Source of the DNA: Cytauxzoon felis
Taxonomy: Eukaryota > Apicomplexa > Aconoidasida > Piroplasmida > Theileriidae
Direction: 5' to 3'
Assembly: GCA_020283715.1 (NCBI GenBank)
Contig: JAIQCW010000058.1
Coordinates: forward strand, 1 to 64,000
Length of the DNA stretch: 64,000 nt
Shown here: positions 54,957 through 64,000 of the stretch, piece after piece
Position numbering within the stretch: the first letter of the stretch is position 1
How the letters are laid out: every line of letters starts with the position of its first letter
Notes under the pieces: model-generated
What the model saw: only the letters and a program-made list of their open reading frames with translations
The model's database searches: none
What the model was told of the DNA's origin: nothing
Made by a program: the position numbers and the translations under genes

Positions 54957-57900
54957 ATGTATGATATTGAAGCCAATATTAATTTCAATTTTAATTATCA
55001 AATATTATCTCCAATCCTATGTCGTACTCATGGTAATGCATTTGTTGGTGGTAATGCTGGGAAAATACTAGAGGTAATTAATAATTAAAAAACCCCCTTT
55101 ACTTTACTTAATAAACACAATAATATAAAAAATTTTCCCCCATTTTAGGGTGTAGTTGAATTATATGATGAAGATGGTTATCGTATATACGATAGTGATC
55201 ATAAACTCCATGTAGAATTATCAACCTGTGATAATATTTATTCTAATGAACCAAATATTCAATATGTAAATGTAAAAGTAATAAATAATAATGATGGGAC
55301 CTATAATGTAAGTAGAATATTAAGATTCTATACTATAGAATTTTATAGATCTCATACATTACCAAAATCTCAGCTACATGGATACTCAGTATAACTACAG
55401 AAGATCATCAACATATATATGGTATAGTTCTACAACAATTTATAAAATAACATACATTATAGGATCACCATTCAATATTGAAATTAATGCTGGTGATATC
55501 TCACCATACAAAACCACACTAGAAGGTAATTAACCCTTTACATAATTTCATACACCTTTTAGAAGTAAATCAAGTAGATTATATCTCAAATTACAAGGTA
55601 TATTAATAGCTACCAAAAATCTATACTGAAGGTTCTATACCTGAAGTTCAATCATCTTCATTACTACTATACCTTATCTTTCACTAGTCTCACCTTTGGT
55701 CATCCTACCTTTGCCATTAGGTGTTACACCTGAGGTCCTTTCTTTCCACCTAAAGTCCAATCCACCTCTGTTCCACTCGCCGTGGTGGCCTTCTTATTTA
55801 CTTCCCCCTCCGCTTCCCTGAGATCAGCTACGGGTTCTCCACTTTAGGTTACATCCTCTTCACTTCCAACATCGCCACGATCTCTGGGAGTGGCTCTACT
55901 CTTTAGAGATGAATAATTAAAGGAGGCTCCACGCCTAGTGGAAAAGAGAGTTGGATTGGACCTCAGGTGGAGAAGATAGTGGATGGATCTTCGGTACACC
56001 TCTTTGAGACTATTACTATTACTTTACCTTTATACATTAAATAATAGGAATTTTTAATACATTCTAGAGATTCATACGGTAATGATTATATAAAGTATGC
56101 TATAATGTGTTGATTTTAATATGAAATTCTACAGGAATGTCGATTATAATGTGACATGTCTCGGCCATGGTAAAATAATTTCAATTGAAAATTGTAAAAA
56201 TGGTAAAGTAAGTTGACTTAATTTTTTAAAATTAATTAATCATTCAGTATCGCATCATCTGTTATGTCAATGACGAATCCAACTTTACACATCTTAAAGG
56301 TATCTCACCCCCACCCAACAACACAGTGACTCCACTTGAGGTTACATCAAACACATTCTTAGCACCATCTTCCATCATTCCTATGATGGATGATCCATCA
56401 CTACCTCCTCTTCCGCCACGATCTCTGGGAGTGGCTCTACTCTATAGAGATAGGTAATTGGAAGAGCTGACGGCAGGAATGACCTCTAGTGGAGCTTATA
56501 TTATGACTTTCCCCCTCATATTATCTGTCATTTCATCTGGGGTTAATTATTAAAAATTATGTGGCGATTATGGTGTTATGGTGTTTCAATATTGTTTATA
56601 TATTGATATTATAGTGACATTATTTGGTAAAGATATAGTAAATTCCCCATATAAGATACGTGATGTTGAGAATATTCAATCTAATGTTCTATCGCATGTA
56701 TGTCTAATCACCATTTTTGTTAAAAAACCCCATAACAGAAGAATGATCAGTTGACTGAAGATTTAATTAAATGCAGAAATTTATACATTAAAAATAAACA
56801 ACTCAAAGAAGAATATAAACAGCTACTCAATAACTTCACCAAGGTAATATACACGTCCTCCTCCATTACCCTCCATTGCTCCAACATAAACTCTCCATCC
56901 CTTCTCTTCCATTAACTATTCTTTCGTCTTGCAGACAGCAATCCACCTGAAGATACCTCTATGTTTCCACTAGGCGTGGATCTCCTCTATTTAGTTCCCC
57001 CTTCGCTTCCCATAGATCAGCTACGGGTTCCCCACTTGAGGTCCCCACACGAGGTTACATCACCACCTCCACTTCTGCCACGATCTCTGGGAGTGGCTAT
57101 ACTCTTTAGAGATGAGTAAATAGAGAAGCTGACGGCAGGACGAAGAGAGTTGGATTGGATCTCAGGTGGAACATCTAGTGGAAGATAAGATTGAGTGTAT
57201 GGATATGTGGTCATTAGACTTTATATAATTTACAGTTCCAAGATGTGACATCAACGACATATAATGCATCGATATTGAGTGTTGTCCATAGTATACCTGT
57301 GGTATTTGAAATTGAAGACGTTGATGGGAGTGAACACATAAAGAAACGTAAAGAATTACGTGAGAGACATCAAAAATTGATGGAAGACGTTGAAGTTTTA
57401 AATGAACAAATCAAAGAGGCAGAAAATAAACGACATGAACTTATAAAATACCTCACTGATAAATCCAAACAATCACAACAAACATACCAAAACGCCATAC
57501 AAGAATACCATAAAATATCATCACTCATTAATAAAATCACACACGATACCAAGTACGTTCTCAATCCAGACAAACACACTAAACCTGAGGTTATAACCAC
57601 TGAAAGTTATACAGCCTCTCATCCCACTCGCCGTGGTGGCCTCTTCCAATTACCTATCCCTCCGCTTCCCTGAGATCAGCTACGGGTAGTCCACTTGAGG
57701 TTACATCACTATACATATGCCACGATCTCCGGGAGTGGTTATACTCTTTAGAGATATGTAATTAGAAGAGGCCTCCACGGCGAGTGGAACGCGAGGTTGT
57801 AACCTCAGGTGGAGAGCCGTCTGCAAGACTAAGAGAAGTTGTATCGTATCATCAATTATCAATTATATAACATACATATTATTTTACAGGTCAATGCAGA

Positions 57901-58160
57901 AGTTCCGTGGCAGATTAAGATCTGGTGACAGGGCTGCGATGATGGAACTGGAGGATATGGTTGCGTTGGAGGAGTCGTTAATGTTACTTCGTGAATCGAG
58001 CGGTAAAGAATTGGGAAGAAATACTAGTGGTGATTTCAAGAGTAATAATATAACGCGTATAGATAAATCTAATACTCTTAGAAGTACTGTACCGGATAAA
58101 CCGAATACGTTAGCCTTTTGGTTACTTGAAGGCCGATTTAAACCGGATAGAAAGAATTAA
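54957..58160 (+). CDS. Filamin/ABP280-repeat protein with coiled coil
   Basis: Twelve exons were traced: 54957-55073, 55149-55307, 55349-55421, 55463-55525, 55563-55597, an 11-nt micro-exon 56068-56078, 56135-56207, 56248-56299, 56615-56697, 56739-56843, 57236-57552 and 57890-58160 (about 452 residues, all phases agree). The first part is an Ig-like filamin repeat: VVELYDEDGYRIYDSDHKLH, NNNDGTYN joined to ISYITKISATWILSITTEDH, then HIYGSPFNIEINAG. A second, shorter one ends VTLFGKDIVNSPYKIRDV. A coiled coil follows (KKRKELRERHQKLMEDVEVL and on), then a basic tail. No signal peptide or membrane anchor. Cytoskeletal or gamete functions are known for filamin-repeat proteins, but which applies here is unknown. 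Introns are 37-75 bp or 315-470 bp with elements. Confidence 0.72.
55640..56000 (-). repeat. Modular element in filamin-repeat gene (intron 5)
   Basis: Decayed left tips, P, reversed V, reversed H, reversed P, tip. Confidence 0.88.
56330..56500 (-). repeat. Short modular element in filamin-repeat gene
   Basis: Tip, reversed D, reversed H, R, tip. No V. Confidence 0.88.
56935..57190 (-). repeat. Modular element in filamin-repeat gene
   Basis: Q, P-like, reversed V, reversed H, R, tip. Confidence 0.88.
57580..57830 (-). repeat. Modular element in filamin-repeat gene (last intron)
   Basis: P, reversed V, reversed H, reversed P, tip, Q-like arm. Confidence 0.9.
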
Positions 58161-58326
58161 AATTTACTTTTAATATTTAAATTTCATTAAATTATATATA
58201 CTTAATTGGAGGAGAGTAATAAAAATGACTTCTTAAGGGTGTACTCGGTAGCTTCATAACGTAATATCTCAATGTGTGGTGTGTAGACATGTATATGGAA
58301 ATTACATTTTGAGTGTTGCAGGAAAA

Positions 58327-61071
58327 ATGTCATTTATAACTTCATATAATGCATCTGGATTATTATACGATTCAGATGTGGAACCTATAGATTATAATGG
58401 CTCTGATTATGATAAATTACTCAATGATGAATATACCACACCTGGGTTTGTTTTCAATTTCCATGTACACATTTATCATTTACTTCAGTTTTGAAGAAGA
58501 AAATTTAGTGAAATGTCTCGGCAAAGGTCCAAATTCGGAAAATATTTTAATGTTTATACCATCTGTATCTGATAAAGTTAATGAACATCATGATGACGCA
58601 CTTAAATATGCCGTTAAGAAATTAGATAAATACACTGTGTCTAAATACTCACTTATAATCTGTCAAACATGCATCTCATGGACAGATTCAAATTCCTACT
58701 ACTTTGTCAATCAATGTAAGTTTATTGAAGATGTTGGTTGAAGGTGGATGGAAGATGGTTGGAAAACAAACGTGGTTTATTGATGTTATAGAATCTTCAC
58801 CTCCTAATAATAATGAATATGCTGGCAAGATTGTCCAAAATAGGGCTGCTCGTATGTGGATGGGTAGAGTTTCCATGTTCATTGCGGGTACTGATATAGC
58901 CTTTGATATATATGATACGGAAAATACCAAGACTACTACTGATGATAATAAGGCTATAGATTTCTGTACTAGCACTACTCGTGCTAATGAAGATGGTAAC
59001 AAAGGTATTGATAAATTGTATAAAATGGACAAGATTGCAGTCACTGCTGCTAAACAAAATGCAGGCGATAATCCTAAAGATACCGGACATGCAGCTAATT
59101 GGTATTCTTTCTACCAGTCATATTGGATATAATTGAAGGTGCAACTGGCACTGAATGTGGTCCCAGCAATAAACATTGGAAACATGATGGTGGTAAACAT
59201 TATTACTTATGGAACCTTTTCTGGTTGGCTTTTATACCATACATCATCTACACCTGAGATCTTCCATTTGTCTTGCAGACAGCTCTTCTATTTACTTCCC
59301 CCTTCAGCTCCCATAGATCATCCTCGGTATAATGTTAACCCGGAAGAACTTAAAGGTAGTGATGTAACCTCAAGTGGAACCTGGAAGCGATCTACGGGAG
59401 CTGGAAGGGGAAGTAAATAGATGAAGCCTCCACGGCGAGTGGGAAAGAGAGGTGGAGATAACCTCAGGTGGAGTGTCACTCCATTCCTTCGGTCTCGCTT
59501 CGATTGTTTGGATTGATTATATATATTATTTATAGGGTATAACATGTTACCTAAGGATCGTAAGAAGAATTTATTGAAGGTGTATTTAGTACATTCTGGT
59601 TATTCTACGAAATCATTTTTAACATTTTTAACACCATTTGCAAGTGCAAAACAGTTAGAGAGATTAGAATGTATTGAAGAATTATCAGATTTATTACATA
59701 AATTACAATTGGATAAACGTAATATGTTACGTCAATTCCCATATGTTGTACAAAGATCAGAAGAAATATCTCTGGGGATAACTAACCCCATATCTTTATT
59801 TAATACGGATTTATTTATGTTATCGATGAGATTAGGTCAATCATATAAAGGATTTCCATTAATACCACCTGTTATATCAAATTTATTATCTACTATTGAA
59901 GATTCAAATAATATAGATACACCACAATTATTATATTGTCAGGTAAATGATCCCAATATATTATATAATGTTGTGGGGTTGATAGAACAATATGGTGAAG
60001 GTTATAATATAAAGGATATAAATGTTGCGGTTGTAATATTTAAATTATTCCTTGATACACATATAGGTGGTTTAATTGGACCTAAAGGTTATATAACAGT
60101 AAAGAATGCTGTTATACAATCGATATCTAATCAAGACATTATTAATCAAATGGTAAATGTCACCAAAGAATTCAGTAATATACAAAAAGATTCTATTTAC
60201 TGTATCATCAAAACACTCAGAGCAATCGCCAGAAGAGCAAATAAAAATAACATGTCATTAAAAAGAATCTCCAAAATTCTAGCATCCTCATTCTTCAGAC
60301 CACTCTCATACGATCCTTATTGTTATAAAATTATACCCGTATGTCTTATCAAAGTTTATATCAATGAAGTGTTGTCTACTCCACCTGAGGATACCTTTAC
60401 CAAGGGTCCAATCCAACTTCCATTCCACTTCCACCTAAGGTCGTCTTGCAGACAGCTCTTCCAATTACCTATCTCTAAAGAGCAAAGCCACTCCCGGAGA
60501 TCGTGGCGAATGTGAGGATAGTGATGTAACCTCAAGTGGAGTACCCGCAGCTGATCTCAGGGAAGCGAAGGGGGAAGTAATTAGAAGAGCTGTCTGCAAG
60601 ACAAAGGAACGGCGACTGTAAGAGAGGTGGATTGGACCTCAGGTGAAGAGAGTAGACTAATGTGATCTCGAAAATAATAATATTTCATTTCAATAGGCTT
60701 GTGAATATGTATTATCGACGATGATAGAAAAGCCAGATTTATTTTTTAAACGTGATCATGGTGATAAACGTGAGGATGAAAAGAGAAAGAGGGAGAAGAA
60801 ATCCAGTAAGGATGAAACGAAGAGTCCTACTGCAGAAGTTGTAACACCAAGTAATAAGGAGCCGGTTACACCATCTGTTAAAGATGTTACATCACCTACT
60901 GATCCACTAATTGTCGATATGAGTCCACAGAGAGAGACTACTGTTACACATAAAATAAAAAAAACACCTTCATATAGAGCTAGAAAAGAATTAGGTAAAG
61001 TAGACGGTGACGAGAGCGAAACTGAAACACAAACTTCCGATACACAAATCACTGAAGTCGAAGAAGAATAA
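58327..61071 (+). CDS. Sec14/CRAL-TRIO - RhoGAP protein
   Basis: Exons 58327-58445, 58489-58715, 59536-60338 and 60697-61071 give 507 residues, all phases consistent. The N-terminal half has the divided CRAL-TRIO (BCH/ARHGAP1-type) pattern: ENILMFIPSVSDKVN, DALKYAVKKLDKYTVSKYSL, then MLPKDRKKNLLKVYLVHSGY and a FASAKQLERLECIEELSDL helix. A RhoGAP-like region follows (PLIPPVISNLLSTIE ... VAVVIFKLFLDTH ... MSLKRISKILASSFFRPL), poorly conserved; the catalytic arginine finger is not clearly identifiable. The C-terminus is a charged, disordered tail (RKREKKSSKDETKSP...). Role: likely a small-GTPase regulator tied to membranes, by analogy with ARHGAP1. Intron 2 (820 bp) contains a coding-like fragment and an element; intron 3 (358 bp) an element. 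Confidence 0.7.
58740..59250 (+). pseudogene. Coding-like fragment inside a RhoGAP-gene intron
   Basis: Within intron 2 of the Sec14-RhoGAP gene, an open frame runs to a TAA at 59130-59132 (WFIDVIESSPPNNNEYAG ... NWYSFYQSYWI). Another frame then continues in coding style across the break (LDIIEGATGTECGPSNKHWK...). The G+C content and codon use are clearly less AT-biased than in the host gene, similar to the Cys-rich gene at 62.4 kb. The family is not recognised. It looks like a relic of a variable gene-family member captured in an intron. An alternatively spliced exon is less likely because the host domain reads cleanly when it is removed. Confidence 0.5.
59250..59480. repeat. Modular element in RhoGAP intron 2
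   Basis: Q, reversed V-like block, a single reversed G unit (ATGTTAACCCGGAAGAACTT), forward V variant, reversed P, tip. It directly follows the coding-like fragment. Confidence 0.88.
60380..60650 (+). repeat. Modular element in RhoGAP intron 3
   Basis: Tips, Q, H, V, Q, tip. Confidence 0.9.
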
Positions 61072-61144
61072 TGAACACACACCGCTCATTCACAATAACT
61101 ATTGTAATATACATCATTCCTATACTGCCATTACTTACACTCGC

Positions 61145-61300
61145 CACTCCACTCGAGGTCAAATCCACTTCTCTTACAACGTCTGTTCCACCGAGGTCCA
61201 TCCTACCGTCAGCTCCTTTATTTACCTATCTCTAAAGAGTAGAGCCACTCCCGGAGATCGTGGTGAAGGTAAAAATTGTACTTCCAGTAGAGAGCTATCG
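61145..61300 (+). repeat. Short modular element downstream of RhoGAP gene
   Basis: Tips, R-like arm (CCTACCGTCAGCTCC), H; V absent. Confidence 0.85.
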
Positions 61301-61525
61301 ATAGACAATAGCTTATTTATAGTTGGCTTGGTGTGGATGTGGTGTGTGAACTATAACTGAACAGTATAATTTTAATGTAGTATTTTCCAGTATGATATTT
61401 TAAATAAAATTTATAAAATTAAAAGTCTACATTTAGTGATAATGAAAGTTGATGTGTATCGCATCTATATATATACTCCTTAAATTTCTTCTGAAATATA
61501 TAAATAATTAAAACTGTTATCGCAT

Positions 61526-62362
61526 ATGGAATTACAAAGCAGAAGCGGCACTATAATTCTAAAATGGATCCAATTTGAAGGAAAGCTATTGAAGCGCTTA
61601 GTATATCGTGTAAGTTCGGCATTGCGATTACCTATCATTAACATCATTGATGTTTTTATATATCCCCTAATTATTCAACATTACTTTCCACTAATATTCG
61701 CTGATTATCCATCGATAAATCTATATCATTGATTGATCTACCTGAGTTACAACCACTATCAATTAGCCGTTCCACTTGAGGTCCAATCCTCAACATCACT
61801 TCCGCCACGATCACTGGGAGTGGCTATACTCTTTAGAGATAGGTAATTGGAAGAGCTGACGGCAGGACGACCTACGGTAGATGTAACCTTAGGTGGAATG
61901 AATAGTTCAATGGAAAGTTGATTGGACCTTGAGTGTAGAGCTAAATGTAATGTATGGGATGTATACTTCATGAATTGTATATTTTTATATTTGTAGAATC
62001 GCAATCAACACAGATCATTTATGTATCTGCATTCTTTGAAGCAATTGTTGCGTTTTTTGAATGGTTTTGATTTACAGATTTCTGGTTTGAAATCGGCAGC
62101 GGATTTCGATCGTTTATATACGTCGGTGGTATTTCATAAGATCTGTTACAATATATTAAAGTCATTAATAAATACGGGTATATTATTAAGTAGAACACAT
62201 GCACACTGTCATTTCGTACCATTTGTAACTGTGACCTTAACCATTGTTAGGTTTGTTTATTTGAAAATATTATTTCAATACTATAAGTCGATTACTATAC
62301 CTCTTCAAGATGTTGATGAAACGATCCTTTTAATTTTTTTTCATTATCGGTACCTTTGCTAG
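61526..62362 (+). CDS. NEPRO/RMP1-like nucleolar protein
   Basis: Exons 61526-61609 and 61997-62362 join in phase 0 (149 residues). Exon 1 ends KLLKRLVYR and exon 2 begins NRNQHRSFMYLHSLKQLLRF, giving the NRNQHR...L+.LKQL motif found in RNase MRP subunit Rmp1 and animal NEPRO proteins, which act in rRNA processing. The middle is helical (ADFDRLYTSVVFHKICYNIL; LLSRTHAHCHFVPFVTV). The C-terminal stretch after about residue 115 may really be intron or UTR: GTTTGT at 62251 could be a donor and the tail is unlike the rest. The 387-bp intron carries a reversed element. Function is inferred from one motif. Confidence 0.5.
61735..61935 (-). repeat. Modular element in NEPRO/RMP1-like intron
   Basis: Decayed tip, P-like, tip, reversed H, R, tips. 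Confidence 0.87.
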
Positions 62363-64000
62363 ACCGGTTTGTTAACGTATTTTTTAATGTATATATTTCT
62401 CCCCCTTCCGATTCCAATTCCTGCAGTTGTTTGAAGGAGTGTTGTAAATCCACTAAGTGTCAATGTCCTTGTAAGAATGCAGGTTCTTCTACTTCTACTG
62501 AATTTTGTTGTCCCTGTTGTTGGAAACATTTCTTCAGATGTTATGTATATTGTGGTTTGAAGTGTAAGGATAGTCCAAGTTGTACGTGTTCTTCTACTGA
62601 AGGTGGTAAATCTTGTGAATGTTGTAAACCTTCTACTGATGAGTGTAATTGTTCATGTTGTGGAAGTTCAGGAAGTTCCGGTACTGCTACTCAGTGTAAA
62701 TGTGAACTATGTTGCTTTCGTTCCCGATTATATTTTTGTTCCGGATGTATTACTAATTCTAATACTACTTCTAATGGAACTATTGATTGTGAGATATCAT
62801 GTGTATGTAATAATACTACTGCTCAAGCTTGTAATAGTCAGGGATCTAATGGTCAAGCCATGAAATATGGATGTTGTACCGGGCATAGGATTGGATGTGG
62901 TTTGCAGAGATTGAATGAAAATATTGGTAGTTTGAATAAGAATCTATGTAAAGTCAAGTGTAATGTATATAATATGAATGTAGGACTGGGTAATATATGT
63001 AAAACATTGTGCGGTATTTTAGATACGCTTACTAAAATTCGTGATAACTTGTGTAAATTTGATGGTGTTATAAAGTGTAGGACGGATAGAGTTAAGTGTA
63101 TGAAGTGTTGTTTTAAAAGCAAGTATGAACAATTGTGTAAGAGGATTTCTGCAATAGATAATGATAAGAAGGATGCGGATGTTAAAAACTTGGTTTGTTC
63201 GTTCTTTAAGAGTCCCACCCCGACTGATTCCACTGAAAATAATTGTGATTTAACTAATAGAATATTTAAGAATTCTTCCCTTCTAGAGTGTAATAGATCT
63301 TTTTTTCTTTTAAATGATTGTAATCTTGATACTATCTGTACGCATTTGAATGAAATATCCACATCTTAGATTCTTGCATCCTATTCTTCATTGATTGTAT
63401 TATAGAGAATCTATCCAATGTAATACAATTTGTAAGTTATGTTGCGAAGGATGAATTTAGTGATGGGAAGGAGTTTGATTATACGAAGAATGAGATAGAA
63501 GAAAAGGAGAAGTTTGAGACCAATAAACCAGGTTGCTGCTGTTGTTGTCCTAAGGATAGTAAGGGGAAGTGCTGTTGTACTAAAGGTGGAACATGCCCTT
63601 GTACTAAGGGTGGTGGACAATGCTGTACTGATGGTAAATGTTGTTGCAATACCAATGGACAGTGTTGTTGTATCAATGGTATAACTACTGAGGCTACTAC
63701 AGATACAACTATAACTTTATGCAACTGTTGTTGTAAGCATGAGAATGGTAAATGTACAGGTGAATGTGAATGTACACAGGTTACAGATAATAAATGTTAT
63801 TGCTGCTGTTTATGTGAAGGTAAATCTGATACATGCCAATGTGAAACAACTCCTTCCACTACTTTAACTAGATGTTGTTGCAAGGATTGTGGAAATGGAA
63901 GTGGATGTTGTGAAACTTGTGATTGTCAGTGTAAGGAAATTAAAATATGTAACTGTTGTAAATGTTTCACTCAGGATCAAATAATATCGTGTTGTGATTT
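62356..64000 (+). CDS. Cys-rich variant-surface-type protein, both ends incomplete
   Basis: Two exons are visible: from 62356 (no ATG before the Cys-rich part) to 63337, then from 63370 beyond the window, separated by a 32-bp intron (GTACGC...TTAG), joined in phase 1. Over 100 cysteines occur in clusters such as CSCLKECCKSTKCQCPC and CCCNTNGQCCCINGITTEA. Between them is a helical part (LQRLNENIGSLNKNLCKVK ... CGILDTLTKIRDNLCKFDG). The Cys/Lys-rich clusters plus coiled coil resemble the extracellular part of Babesia VESA1-type variant antigens, but I cannot confirm orthology. Codon use is less AT-rich than in the housekeeping genes. A start codon and signal are missing: an upstream exon is unseen, or this is a donor fragment of a variable family. 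Confidence 0.6.

Noticed and set aside
58688..59090. Minus-strand frames of 97-118 codons
   Set aside because: Complement of the coding-like fragment on the + strand; the hydrophobic composition is that of a shadow frame.
62853..63362. 169-codon minus-strand frame
   Set aside because: Antisense of the Cys-rich gene; no independent signal.
1..64000. CRISPR array, bacterial operon or prophage explanation for the repeats
   Set aside because: Genes are eukaryotic and intron-split; repeat copies are not evenly spaced with unique spacers.
1..64000. tRNA or rRNA genes
   Set aside because: I looked for T-loop (GGTTCRANNCC) and paired acceptor arms and saw no convincing case; a covariance search could still find one.

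Overview
The window is AT-rich nuclear DNA of an apicomplexan piroplasm. The signs are intron-rich genes with introns as short as 32 bp, an ApiAP2-type regulator, four secreted proteins with FAINT (DUF529)-like repeats of the kind expanded in Theileria and its relatives, and a very cysteine-rich surface-type protein at the right end. FAINT proteins favour the Theileria/Cytauxzoon side and the Cys-rich protein resembles Babesia VESA-type Cys/Lys-rich regions. I do not name a species.

Layout. 0-3 kb: 3' end of an unknown gene and a class I histone deacetylase (-). 4-10 kb: bacterial-type prolyl-tRNA synthetase, histone stem-loop binding protein (SLBP) and PP4 catalytic subunit (+). 11-15 kb: two FAINT genes. 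15-18 kb: a CENP-A-like histone H3 with an enormous N-terminal tail (-). 18-21 kb: COX5B and organellar bL25 (+). 21-25 kb: two more FAINT genes. 26-29.5 kb: MED7-like Mediator subunit and a tandem CCCH zinc-finger protein (-). 29.5-33 kb: mostly non-coding. 33-35 kb: glutaminyl cyclase and a small secreted protein (-). 35-38.5 kb: ribosomal protein uS5 and the splicing factor YJU2 (+). 38.8-40.4 kb: FAD synthase (-). 40.6-44 kb: nuclear poly(A)-binding protein and a CKS1-type protein (+). 44-50.8 kb: lipoate ligase (+), then NADPH-cytochrome P450 reductase (-), overlapping tail to tail. 50.8-54.2 kb: ApiAP2 protein (-). 55-62.4 kb: filamin-repeat coiled-coil protein, Sec14-RhoGAP protein and NEPRO/RMP1-like protein (+). 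62.4 kb to the end: Cys-rich protein running off the window.

The most striking feature is a modular GC-rich interspersed element, roughly one copy per kb (about 55). It has inverted tips (T: CCACCTGAGGT ... ACCTCAGGTGG). Inside these are exchangeable arm modules: P (CCACTCGCCGTGGAGGCC), Q (GTCTTGCAGACAGCT) and R (CCTGCCGTCAGCTC), or their complements. The core modules are H (CTCTAAAGAG followed by a GCCAC...GTGGC hairpin), D (GATGGATCATCCATCATGGG), V (CCCGTAGCTGATCTCAGGG, or the variant CCTGGAAGCGATCTACGGG) and sometimes G (TTCTTCCGGGTTAACA...TTCCTCCGGGTAGA). In the repeat entries, + means H and/or V read as written on the + strand. Copies sit between genes, inside every long intron that I could define, and in frame inside exons of five recognisable nuclear genes (ProRS, SLBP, CENP-A, YJU2, ApiAP2), always in the one orientation that stays open. 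Introns are sharply bimodal: 29 are 32-75 bp without an element, and 25 are 282-946 bp, each with one. No transposase is visible, so the family looks non-autonomous.

All exon joins were made by eye from GT/AG sites, reading phase and family similarity. Two conserved genes (HDAC, P450 reductase) carry single-base frame breaks in homopolymers, which look more like assembly errors than biology.
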